64,000 nt of DNA from Collinsella aerofaciens (lineage in GTDB: Bacteria > Actinomycetota > Coriobacteriia > Coriobacteriales > Coriobacteriaceae): assembly GCF_015561195.1 (NCBI RefSeq), contig NZ_JADMSU010000009.1, positions 1 to 64,000 of the forward strand, written 5' to 3'. The stretch's first letter is position 1; the number at the start of each line of letters is the position of its first letter. Shown here piece by piece: positions 27,803 to 34,976 of the stretch. The notes under the pieces were generated by a model. The model did no database searches and was not told where the DNA came from. It saw nothing but the letters and a program-made list of their open reading frames with translations. The position numbers and the translations under genes are program-made.

Positions 27803-29639
27803 GGGCCTCGCCTCCTTCCTGGGTCTGAGCTTGCGTTGCGGTCATGTCGGTGTTGTCTGCCGCCGTGTTCGCGTCGCCAGAGACGTCGTCGGCGTCTTGC
27901 GTACCTTCGGCAGACATCTTGTTTTGCGAGGTAAAGGTCTCTCGGTAGATCTCGCTCGTCTTGAGCAGCTCTTCGTGGTTGCCGATCTGTGCGATGCGGC
28001 CGCCCTCCATGACGATGATGCGGTCTGCGTCCTGCACGGAGCTGATGCGCTGGGCGATGATGAGCTTGGTCGTGTTGGGCAGATAGCTTGCCAGCCCTGC
28101 GCGGATCTTGGCGTCGGTCTTGGTGTCGACGGCGCTGGTGGAGTCGTCCAGGATCAAGATCTTGGGGCGACGCAGCAGGGCGCGTGCAATGCACAGGCGC
28201 TGCTTCTGACCGCCCGAAACATTAGAGCCGCCCTGTTCGATCCAGGTGTCGTAGCCCTTGGGGAAGCCGTCGACAAACTCGTCGGCGCAGGCCAGATGTG
28301 CCGCCTCGCGGACTTCCTCGTCGGTGGCGTTCGGGTCGCCCCAACGCAGGTTCTCGGCGATGGTGCCGCTAAACAGCACGTTTTTCTGCAGCACCATGGC
28401 GACCTGGTGACGCAGCGCGTCCAGGTCGTAGTCGCGCACGTCCACGCCGCCCACGCGCACAGCGCCTTCGGTGGTGTCGTACAGGCGGGCGATGAGGTTG
28501 ACGAGCGTGGACTTGGCCGAGCCGGTGCCGCCGATGATGCCGATGGTCTCGCCGCTCGTAATGTGCAGGTCGATATCGTCGAGCGCCTGGCGTTTCGCAT
28601 GCGCGGAATACTTAAAGCTCACGTGGTCAAAGTCGATGGAACCGTCGGCAACCTCGAGCACGGGCTCGGCGGGATCGGCGATCGTGGGCTCGGCGGCCAG
28701 CACCTCGGCAATGCGGTGTGCCGATTCGTCGGCCATGGTCACCATGACAAAGATCATCGACAGCTGCATCAGGCTCATGAGAATCTGGAAACCATAGGTA
28801 AAGGTCGAGGAGAGCTGGCCCACGTCGAACAGCGTGCCCTGGCTCGTGATGATGAGCTTGGAGCCCAGGTAGATGATGACGACAAACGCGCCGTTGACGC
28901 AGATGTTCATCATGGGGTTGTTAAAGGCGAGCAGCTTCTCGGCGCGGGTGAAGTCCATCTGGACGTCGCGCGCGGCGGTCGCGAACTTCTCCTTCTCAAA
29001 GTCTTCGCGCACATAGCTCTTGACCACGCGCATGCCGGTGACGTTTTCCTCGACGGACTCGTTAAGGGCATCGTACTTGTGGAACACGCGCGAGAAGATG
29101 GGGCGCACCTTAAAGATGATAAAGAACAGTCCAAAGCCCAGCAGCGGAATGATGACCAGGTAGACCATGGCGACGCTGCCGCCCATGATAAACGCCATGG
29201 TAAAGGCGAAGATCAAGACAAGCGGCGCGCGCACGGCGATACGGATGATCATCATAAAGGCCTGCTGCACGTTGTTGATATCGGTGGTCAGGCGCGTGAC
29301 GAGCGAGGAGCTCGAGAACTCATCGATGTTGGCAAAGCTGAACGTCTGGATCTTGTAGAACAGGTCGTGACGCAGGTTCTTGGCGAAGCCGCAGCTCGCA
29401 TGGCTGCAGGTGACGCCTGCCGCGGCGCCAAAAGCAAGCGACGTCAGCGCGATGAGCACCAAAAAGCCTGCGGTGGGAAGCATCTCGGCTACGGTGGCAC
29501 CGTCTTTGACGGCGTCGATTAGGTTGGCGGTGATAAATGGAATCAGCATCTCGCAGAGCACCTCGCCAAGCACGAGCAACGGCGTGGCAATAGTGACTTT
29601 CATATAGTCGCGGATGCTGCCCATGAGGGTTTTAATCAT
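27795..29639 (-). CDS. ABC exporter half, degenerate-site subunit (second pair)
   Basis: 614 residues. Membrane domain about 15-310, ATPase about 340-575, then an acidic Thr/Ala/Asp-rich tail. The catalytic Glu is replaced by Asp499 (ILDDSTSAVD) and the switch His by Gln (IAQRISS), while the signature VSGGQ is intact, so this is the regulatory half. Walker A is also altered: GGTGSAKST at 370-378, where Ala375 replaces the last conserved Gly. The substitution could weaken nucleotide release or binding at the non-hydrolytic site. The start overlaps the marR stop by 8 bases. Confidence 0.93.
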   Translation of the reverse strand: MIKTLMGSIRDYMKVTIATPLLVLGEVLCEMLIPFITANLIDAVKDGATVAEMLPTAGFLVLIALTSLAFGAAAGVTCSHASCGFAKNLRHDLFYKIQTFSFANIDEFSSSSLVTRLTTDINNVQQAFMMIIRIAVRAPLVLIFAFTMAFIMGGSVAMVYLVIIPLLGFGLFFIIFKVRPIFSRVFHKYDALNESVEENVTGMRVVKSYVREDFEKEKFATAARDVQMDFTRAEKLLAFNNPMMNICVNGAFVVIIYLGSKLIITSQGTLFDVGQLSSTFTYGFQILMSLMQLSMIFVMVTMADESAHRIAEVLAAEPTIADPAEPVLEVADGSIDFDHVSFKYSAHAKRQALDDIDLHITSGETIGIIGGTGSAKSTLVNLIARLYDTTEGAVRVGGVDVRDYDLDALRHQVAMVLQKNVLFSGTIAENLRWGDPNATDEEVREAAHLACADEFVDGFPKGYDTWIEQGGSNVSGGQKQRLCIARALLRRPKILILDDSTSAVDTKTDAKIRAGLASYLPNTTKLIIAQRISSVQDADRIIVMEGGRIAQIGNHEELLKTSEIYRETFTSQNKMSAEGTQDADDVSGDANTAADNTDMTATQAQTQEGGEAHE

Positions 29640-30135
29640 CCAGTTCCTCCCAGGTTACACGGATTTTCTCGAGCATTTCGGCGAGCTGCTCGCGCTCGTC
29701 GTGGGTGAGCGCGCTAAAGGCCCGTTCTCTAAAGCGGATGCGGGCCGCCTGGTCGATGCGGGCGTTTTCCCGGCCGGTTTCGGTTAGGCGAATGGTGAGT
29801 TGCCGTCGATCCTGGGGGTTACGGCTGCGCTCGATGAGGCCGTTGACCTCGAGCTTGGACAGGATCTCGGAAAGCGACCCCGGCTTGAGGTCAAAGTGCA
29901 TGCCGAGTTCCTGCTGCGACATCTCGCCGCCGGGCTGCTTGGCCAGCAGGCAGATAATGGGCGCCTTGCCGGATACGCCTCCGCCATGAAAATGCATGTA
30001 ATGGCCGCAAAAGCCCAGGCCGCTCAGGATGCGCTTGGCGAGTTTGTCTTCGGCGCTGACCGCTTCGGGTATGTCTACCGGTTGCGACGGGTCACCGCCG
30101 GGCTCATGCGGAAGGACGAGTGGTTCAACACACAT
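29632..30135 (-). CDS. MarR-family transcriptional regulator of the exporter operon
   Basis: 167 residues. Winged-helix core about 55-130: GGEMSQQELGMHFDLKPG followed by the wing (RSRNPQDRRQLTIRLTETG), the MarR signature. Cys and His residues (GFCGHYMHFHGGG, about 42-54) sit just before the DNA-binding domain and could bind metal or sense redox; this is only suggested by composition. It is the first gene of a three-gene operon in which every junction overlaps by 8 bases, so it very likely represses the ABC pair and itself until a ligand is present. ATG 30135, with GAGGAG about 13 bases upstream. Confidence 0.9.
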   Translation of the reverse strand: MCVEPLVLPHEPGGDPSQPVDIPEAVSAEDKLAKRILSGLGFCGHYMHFHGGGVSGKAPIICLLAKQPGGEMSQQELGMHFDLKPGSLSEILSKLEVNGLIERSRNPQDRRQLTIRLTETGRENARIDQAARIRFRERAFSALTHDEREQLAEMLEKIRVTWEELDD

Positions 30136-30157
30136 ATCTAAGCTTCGCTCCTCTCTT

Positions 30158-30190
30158 TAGTTAGGTAGTGGAATTGTTTTGTGCCTAACC
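30158..30190 (-). promoter_or_regulatory. Candidate MarR operator
   Basis: TAGTTAGGTA (30158-30167) and GCCTAACCAA (about 30183-30192) form an imperfect inverted repeat with TTAGG/CCTAA cores 18 bases apart, 25-55 bases upstream of the marR start. Placement and symmetry fit autoregulation. No clean -10 box is visible. Confidence 0.45.
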
Positions 30191-30233
30191 AATTTAGGAG
30201 CGTGAGAAATCAATGTCAAGGTACCAAACTTAT

Positions 30234-30392
30234 TAAGTTACGGCGTTTTACCAAACGCCGTAAGCACTCGACGCTGCAAGCGTTCCTAAGCGGCAATCTG
30301 GCGTTCAATCGTCGGGCATGGCCACAAGGCCTATGCCCTCCTCTTTCACGCCACCTTGCTCGCTTAGGAACGTTTTCGCTGTCCGTCCTCAA
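30234..30392. repeat. Nested-hairpin interspersed repeat, diverged copy
   Basis: Same layout as the copies at 38056, 41849, 47916 and 63465: first hairpin TTACGGCGTTT/AAACGCCGTAA (30238-30263), the CGACGCTGC block, an outer stem CGTTCCTAAGCG (30281-30292) with CGCTTAGGAACG (30361-30372), and an inner stem GGGCATGGCC/GGCCTATGCCC (30314-30339). The outer stem sequence differs entirely from the other copies but is still perfectly paired. Together with the next site it fills the 447-base gap between marR and the kinase gene. Confidence 0.75.
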
Positions 30393-30426
30393 CATGTGAT
30401 TCCGCCACGGTCCGCTTCGGTGCATG

Positions 30427-30457
30427 TGATCCCTTGGGGACGGAGGAAAAGGGATCA
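30427..30457. repeat. GATCC-type short palindrome
   Basis: TGATCCCTT (30427-30435) pairs with AAGGGATCA (30449-30457) around GGGGACGGAGGAA. Nearly the same sequence is carried in frame inside the M20 peptidase gene at 46313-46345. It lies about 125 bases upstream of the pyridoxal kinase start. Nothing else in this part of the gap is recognisable. Confidence 0.6.
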
Positions 30458-30582
30458 TTTTCCGAAACCTTTCCGCAACAATTTGCCCTTCGTGCCGCTC
30501 GACTCCGCTCGCAACGTCCCCTGCGCTACACTTAGTTGCACTGTGGCGCCGTTGCGCCGCGCCCGACCCAAGGGGGACTTTC

Positions 30583-31407
30583 ATGAAGAATACTCAGCTG
30601 CTGCTGATTAACGATATGTGCGGCTACGGCAAGGTCGCGCTTTCTGCCATGCTGCCGGTGCTGTCGCACATGGGCTATCGCATCCACAACCTGCCGACGG
30701 CGCTCGTTTCCGACACGCTCAACTACCCCAAGTTCTACATCCACGACACCACCGAGTACGTGCGTCAGAGTCTTGCCATCTGGGAAGAGCTCGGCTTTGA
30801 GTTCGACGCCATCTCGACCGGCTTTATCGTGACCGAGGAAGAGACGCGCATCATCTCGGACTTTTGCCACCGCCGCGCGCAAAAGGGCACCAAGGTGTTC
30901 GTCGATCCCATCATGGGCGACAACGGCAAGCTCTATGCCGGTGTGCCCGAGTCCACGATTGGCCTTATGCGGCACCTGCTGGAGTGCGCAGACTACGCGG
31001 TGCCCAACTACACCGAGGCCTGTCTGCTCGCCGATACGCCTATTGCAGAGCAGATCACGCCCGATGAGGCCCGCGCCCTTGTGGACGCCGTGCGCGAGCT
31101 GGGTGCCAAGTCGGTGGTCATTACGAGCGCCGTGGTAAATGGCACGAACGCGGTTATCGGTTACGACCATGTGGCGGGGGAGTACTTCACGATTCCCTTT
31201 GAGCTCATTCCGGTCTATTTCCCGGGTACGGGCGATACGTTCTCGGCGGTGCTCATGGGCCGCGTTATGGCAGGTTGGAGTCTGCAGCGCGCGACGTCCG
31301 ATGCCATGCGTGTGGTGGCTGAGCTTATCGAGCGCAATGCCAACCAAGAGGACAAGTCGGCCGGCCTTCCCATCGAGGCCTGCCTGGATGTGATTGACCA
31401 TGAGTAA
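30583..31407 (+). CDS. pdxY: Pyridoxal/pyridoxamine kinase
   Basis: 274 residues, ribokinase-fold PdxY/PdxK family. It opens with INDMCGYGKVALSA, the substrate-binding strand and glycine turn; VFVDPIMGDNGKLY near 105 and the anion-hole motif FPGTGDTFSAVLMG near 215 with catalytic Asp are intact. It phosphorylates vitamin B6 vitamers to give pyridoxal phosphate in a salvage pathway. ATG 30583 lies after GGGGGA. Its stop overlaps the next small gene by 8 bases (ATGAGTAA), so the two are translationally coupled. Confidence 0.9.
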   Translation: MKNTQLLLINDMCGYGKVALSAMLPVLSHMGYRIHNLPTALVSDTLNYPKFYIHDTTEYVRQSLAIWEELGFEFDAISTGFIVTEEETRIISDFCHRRAQKGTKVFVDPIMGDNGKLYAGVPESTIGLMRHLLECADYAVPNYTEACLLADTPIAEQITPDEARALVDAVRELGAKSVVITSAVVNGTNAVIGYDHVAGEYFTIPFELIPVYFPGTGDTFSAVLMGRVMAGWSLQRATSDAMRVVAELIERNANQEDKSAGLPIEACLDVIDHE

Positions 31408-31729
31408 CGCTGGCGAGGGCGGCGTCAAGCCTGCGGGCGAGAACAGGCCACTCGGCGCGCCGCGTGGCAAGCGGCCGCGTATCCGCGTGAGCTGCGTGGA
31501 CCAGCTGGGGACGTGCCGCTGCCACCATGGTCACAAGCCGGGCGACGTCTTTGACTTTGACCGAGACCGCGGCAAGATGTGCGCCATGGCCTGTCACGTG
31601 GGCTTTCCCTATATCGATATCCTGCGCTATGGCGGAACCGTGCCTGGCAACGAGCCTGGCACGGCAAAGTTCTGCTGCCCCGAGATTGATACGCTGAACG
31701 TCTGGCTTGCCGAGATCGTCGACGAGTAG
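31400..31729 (+). CDS. TIGR04076-like small cysteine-rich protein
   Basis: 109 residues. After a basic N-terminus, VSCVDQLGTCRCHHGHKPGD, KMCAMACHVGFPYI and FCCPEID give eight or so Cys plus His residues in the spacing I associate with the uncharacterised TIGR04076 family (a Cys-rich motif, then a Pro-Tyr pair, GG and a CPE/CPD end). Function unknown; the Cys pattern suggests metal or redox chemistry. It is coupled to the pyridoxal kinase by an 8-base overlap, an unexpected partner that may hint at a shared substrate or simply shared expression. Confidence 0.72.
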   Translation: MSNAGEGGVKPAGENRPLGAPRGKRPRIRVSCVDQLGTCRCHHGHKPGDVFDFDRDRGKMCAMACHVGFPYIDILRYGGTVPGNEPGTAKFCCPEIDTLNVWLAEIVDE

Positions 31730-31731
31730 TT

Positions 31732-31854
31732 GAACGTGGATTTTCTCCCACCGAGAAAATGAGCGTGGATTTTCTCCCGTTTAGAGCGCACTTGAACGCT
31801 CAAAGTGGGAGGAAATCCACGCTCAATTTGTATGCGGGAGATAATCCACGCTCG
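31732..31854. repeat. Double nested inverted repeat after TIGR04076 gene
   Basis: Two left arms, GAACGTGGATTTTCTCCC (31732) and GAGCGTGGATTTTCTCCC (31761), face two right arms, GGGAGGAAATCCACGCTC (31807-31824) and GGGAGATAATCCACGCTC (31836-31853). Either left arm can pair with either right arm, so the element can fold as two nested stems or swap partners. It lies between convergent genes and starts at the stop codon of the small gene. Confidence 0.75.
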
Positions 31855-31890
31855 TTTTATGCCAATGGCGCACCTCGCGCGCCCGCGAAC

Positions 31891-32337
31891 CTACAGCTGC
31901 TCGAGCATAGCGGTGCAGCCGGCGAGCACATCGCGGTAGGTGGCGTCGAAGTTGCCGGTGTACCAGGGATCGGCCACGTCGCCGGGGCGCTCGGTCCAAT
32001 CGAGCAAGCGCGTAATCTTGCCGTCGGGGTCGTCGCCAAAGATGCGACGCAGGCCACGCGCGTTCTCAGCATCCATATAGACAATGTGATCCCAGTCGCC
32101 ATACTCCGCGCGACGCACCTGGCGCGCACGGTGGGCAACGACAGGAATCCCGACTTCACGCAGCTTGGCAACGGTACCGTGGTGCGGCGGGTTGCCGATC
32201 TCCTCAGTTGAGGTCGCTGCAGAATCGATGACAAACTCGCCCGCGTGCCCAGCGCGGCGCACCAGCTCGGTAAACACCGACTCAGCCATCGTCGAGCGGC
32301 AGATGTTCCCATGACAGATAAACAGTACGCATTGCAT
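31891..32337 (-). CDS. Low-molecular-weight protein-tyrosine phosphatase
   Basis: 148 residues. P-loop CHGNICRS (C-X5-R-S) starts at residue 8; the general acid Asp is in DVADPWYTG near 120, both in the standard positions. It dephosphorylates protein tyrosine or small phosphoarginine/phosphotyrosine substrates in the cytosol. Start ATG 32337 has AAAGGAAA seven or eight bases upstream and gives the family's usual short lead-in; the frame extends 15 codons further. It has no kinase partner in the window. Confidence 0.9.
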   Translation of the reverse strand: MQCVLFICHGNICRSTMAESVFTELVRRAGHAGEFVIDSAATSTEEIGNPPHHGTVAKLREVGIPVVAHRARQVRRAEYGDWDHIVYMDAENARGLRRIFGDDPDGKITRLLDWTERPGDVADPWYTGNFDATYRDVLAGCTAMLEQL

Positions 32338-32388
32338 ATGCGGTTTCCTTTCGATCGCCATCATCGAGCTCGAGTATCGCATCTGCGC

Positions 32389-33633
32389 TTACGCCCTTGC
32401 CCGCTTGCGCTCCCAGCGAGCCAACTTAATCGTCACCAGCGTGAGCGCCCAAGCCACAAGCGAGAACGCGGCACCAACCGCGCCAACGTAGGCAATGCCA
32501 ACGCTGCTCACCACGGCGCCGCCTACTGCGGTGCCAAACGAAATGCCGACGTTAAACGCCATGGGTTCTACCGAGCTCGCGAGTACCATCGATTTGGGAT
32601 GGCGGCTGCGCGCCACGTCCATAAAGTGCGTGATGCATGACACCGAGAACAGGTACATGAGCAGCGCTAGGCTAAAGACAAAGACCAGCGCGAGCGGCAT
32701 GGTGTCGCCCACGGCAAACAGCCCGAGTAACGCCGCAGCTTGCAGCACAAACGTCACAAGCAGCGCCTTCATGCCAAAGCGCGCGTCGATCCATCCGCCC
32801 AGGATGTTCGAGATCAGGCAGAACACGCCGTAGGCCATAAGCGTGGTGCTCGCCTGAACAGTGCCCATGCCCAGCACCTGCTCAAGATAAGGCGTCACAT
32901 AGCCGTAGAACACATAGACCGATCCCACGCCAAACAAAAAGATGAGCATGCCGGTGATGATGCTCGGTTCGCGTAGAAGCCCCGCCTGCTCGCGAAAGGT
33001 GGCAGGCTCGTCGGTTTGCCCAGCGCGCGGCATAAACGCCACGAGCGCTCCGCAGATCAAAACGGCAAAGGTCAGCGTGCCGTACATGGCCACGTGCCAA
33101 TCGAGCGTGTCGGCCACGAACTTGCCGATCGAAGTGACAAAGACCATTGCCACGGAAAACGCACCATATACCACTGAGATGGCAAGCGAAGTTTGCTGCG
33201 GGGACAGCAGCTCGGGGATGTACGTCACACCCACGGCGAGCAGTGCGCCCGAGACGGAACCTAGGATGATGCGCGAGATAAACAGCACCTGGAAGTTGGG
33301 CGCCAGCGCCATGACCAGATTGCCGAGCACAAAGATAATGCTGTAGCACACGAGCAGCTGGTAACGACGGAAGCGCCCCGTGCTGAGTGCAAGCACCGGC
33401 GTCGCGATGGCGTAGACCAGTGCAAAAACGCTGATGAGCTGGCCCGCAGTGGCAAGCGATATGCCGAGTTCCGTCGCCAAGTCACTTTCGATGCCGATGA
33501 CCACGAACTCGGAGCAGCCGAGCGAGAATCCCAGCAGCACGAGCAGCGCCAGGCAGAGCCTGGTGCGCGCGGGGGAGAGCGCGGCGGCGGTTGACTTACT
33601 TTTAGGCGTGGTTGCGGCGGTCAAGGTTGTCAC
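32389..33633 (-). CDS. MFS efflux transporter, DHA1-like
   Basis: About 414 residues, 12 helices. Helix 1 carries LGFSLGCSEFVVIG, as in the AraJ/YdhP/PbuE group, and motif A follows helix 2 (LSTGRFRRYQ). It probably exports sugars, nucleosides or drugs. The exact start is unclear: GTG 33633 is listed, but the frame is open to 33672 and no good ribosome binding site is visible for any candidate. It is divergent from the Nudix fusion gene and 51 bases from the phosphatase gene. Confidence 0.82.
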   Translation of the reverse strand: MTTLTAATTPKSKSTAAALSPARTRLCLALLVLLGFSLGCSEFVVIGIESDLATELGISLATAGQLISVFALVYAIATPVLALSTGRFRRYQLLVCYSIIFVLGNLVMALAPNFQVLFISRIILGSVSGALLAVGVTYIPELLSPQQTSLAISVVYGAFSVAMVFVTSIGKFVADTLDWHVAMYGTLTFAVLICGALVAFMPRAGQTDEPATFREQAGLLREPSIITGMLIFLFGVGSVYVFYGYVTPYLEQVLGMGTVQASTTLMAYGVFCLISNILGGWIDARFGMKALLVTFVLQAAALLGLFAVGDTMPLALVFVFSLALLMYLFSVSCITHFMDVARSRHPKSMVLASSVEPMAFNVGISFGTAVGGAVVSSVGIAYVGAVGAAFSLVAWALTLVTIKLARWERKRARA

Positions 33634-33785
33634 TCCAATGTCGCATGAATAAGTGGGATTCAATCCCTGCAACTCTAACAGAATGTGTCAGGTGCCTGCC
33701 TCCTTTGTCGCAGGCTGCGCTTGCCTGTATAGTCGCAATACAGGCGAAGATGGTCTCAGATACATTGCGGGCGACAGGAGATCCC

Positions 33786-34733
33786 ATGGGTATGCACACG
33801 ACAAAGGTTGCAGTGGGCGAGGGCAAGTTTGTGCTCGAGGCCCAGCTGACGGTGACGCCGCGAGGCATGGCGGTGTACGCCTGCTCGCCTGAGTTCGCGC
33901 ACCTGGGCGCCACGGCGCAGGCCATTCCGCGCCCCGAGCCCGGCCGTACGGCGACGGTGAGCATCCTGGCCGTTCCGTGTCATCGAGACGAGATCCCGGC
34001 GCACGATATCGCGGCGGCGCTGGCCACGCGCTTTGGCGTGCCGGTAGTCGTAAGCACGGGTTTTCATGTGGAGAACGCGACCGCGGACGACCTGCAGCGC
34101 GTGCTCGACACCACCAAGGAGCTCATCGCCGCGCTCGAGGAAGCCGCCGCCCGCATTCTGCGCGCCGGCTGGGATGAGGGCGGCGCAGGCGCCGAGGTCG
34201 TGGCGGTCGATGCCGCGACCGGCGAGGCGCTTGGCCCCGTCGACCGCACCGAGGCCCATGCCGGTGAGGGCATTCTGCATCAGGCATTTCTGACGCTTCT
34301 GGTCGAGGGCCAGGGCGAAGACGCGCGCCTGCTGCTCTGTCGCCGCAGTCCGCTCAAACGCCTGTGGGGCGGGGTGCTGGCCGATAGCTGTGCCGGCCAT
34401 CCGCTCCCCGGGGAGGACGTTGTCGCCGCGACGGCGCGCCGCATCAACGAAGAGCTCGGCATCACGCGCGCACCCGACCAGCTCAAACACCTCGGTCACG
34501 TGACCTACCGCGAGGACCACGGCGACGGCCGCTGCGAGTGCGAATGGTGCGAGGTCTACCTTGCCCATGTTGAGCCGGGCGAGCTGCACATCAACCAAGA
34601 GGAGATCTCGGAAGTGCGCCCGGTCGCCCCGTCCGAGCTCGACGGCTACCTGCGGGGTCGCCCCGAGCAGCTGGCCCCCTGGCTCCGCGAGGCCCTCAGC
34701 GATCCATCCATCCGTACGGATCTCGCTATGTAA
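33786..34733 (+). CDS. LpdD-like prenyl-flavin chaperone domain fused to IDI-type Nudix domain
   Basis: 315 residues in two parts. Residues 1-120 resemble the small prenylated-flavin chaperone (LpdD-like) domain: GATAQAIPRP, ATVSILAVPCHRDE and VPVVVSTGFHVENAT follow the pattern I recall for that family. Residues 135-305 match type I isopentenyl-diphosphate isomerase: His158 and His165 (seven apart), His205 in SCAGHP, Glu251 and Glu253 in ECEWC correspond to the five metal ligands of the E. coli enzyme, and GEDVVAATARRINEELG is the Nudix-like helix. The catalytic Cys is at 202, one position before its place in E. coli. With ubiD and ubiX downstream, it may supply or convert the dimethylallyl donor for prFMN and hold the flavin. 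ATG 33786 follows AGGAG. Fold assignment is firm for the C-half, moderate for the N-half. Confidence 0.8.
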   Translation: MGMHTTKVAVGEGKFVLEAQLTVTPRGMAVYACSPEFAHLGATAQAIPRPEPGRTATVSILAVPCHRDEIPAHDIAAALATRFGVPVVVSTGFHVENATADDLQRVLDTTKELIAALEEAAARILRAGWDEGGAGAEVVAVDAATGEALGPVDRTEAHAGEGILHQAFLTLLVEGQGEDARLLLCRRSPLKRLWGGVLADSCAGHPLPGEDVVAATARRINEELGITRAPDQLKHLGHVTYREDHGDGRCECEWCEVYLAHVEPGELHINQEEISEVRPVAPSELDGYLRGRPEQLAPWLREALSDPSIRTDLAM

Positions 34734-34827
34734 CAAAGGTACAGTCTCTTTGCCATATCCAAACCGTCACAACATTCGATGAAAATCTCGAAAACGAAGA
34801 AAACCGTCGAATGTTGTGACGGTTTTT
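34728..34827 (+). repeat. Composite of ACAAAGGG palindrome plus conserved-loop terminator
   Basis: First part, a diverged palindrome at 34728-34757 (ATGTAACAAAGG against CTCTTTGCCATAT), starts at the stop codon of the fusion gene. Second part, AAACCGTCACAACATTCGA (34761-34779) pairs perfectly with TCGAATGTTGTGACGGTTT (34807-34825) and runs into TTTTT. The 27-base loop contains AAATCTCGAAAACGA, also kept in the sister copy at 39854-39919, which follows the same kind of palindrome. It should terminate the Nudix transcript. Confidence 0.8.
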
Positions 34828-34892
34828 GTCCAGGGGATCGCTTCTCATCCAAAAAATCTGCTTGACTGTATTGCCGCAACACAGCGCAACGT

Positions 34893-34925
34893 AAGGGGTG
34901 TCCGATAACGGGCGCCCCTTTTTAA
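34893..34925 (+). terminator. Terminator-like hairpin in transporter leader (possible attenuator)
   Basis: AAGGGGTGTCCG (34893-34904) pairs with CGGGCGCCCCTT (34909-34920) across ATAA, followed by a T run. It lies 52 bases before the transporter ATG and after the strong terminator at 34761-34827, so it is not needed to end the previous gene. A TTGACT box at 34862 may be a -35 element. Conditional termination is a reasonable guess. Confidence 0.55.
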
Positions 34926-34976
34926 GCGGTAACGTGGCCGCGAGTCCGGAGCGCCCCCAACAAGAAAGGTGGGGAG

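Noticed and set aside
33786-34733. Simple MutT-type Nudix hydrolase
   Set aside because: The motif spacing and the five metal ligands fit isopentenyl-diphosphate isomerase rather than a classic GX5EX7REUXEEXGU Nudix box.
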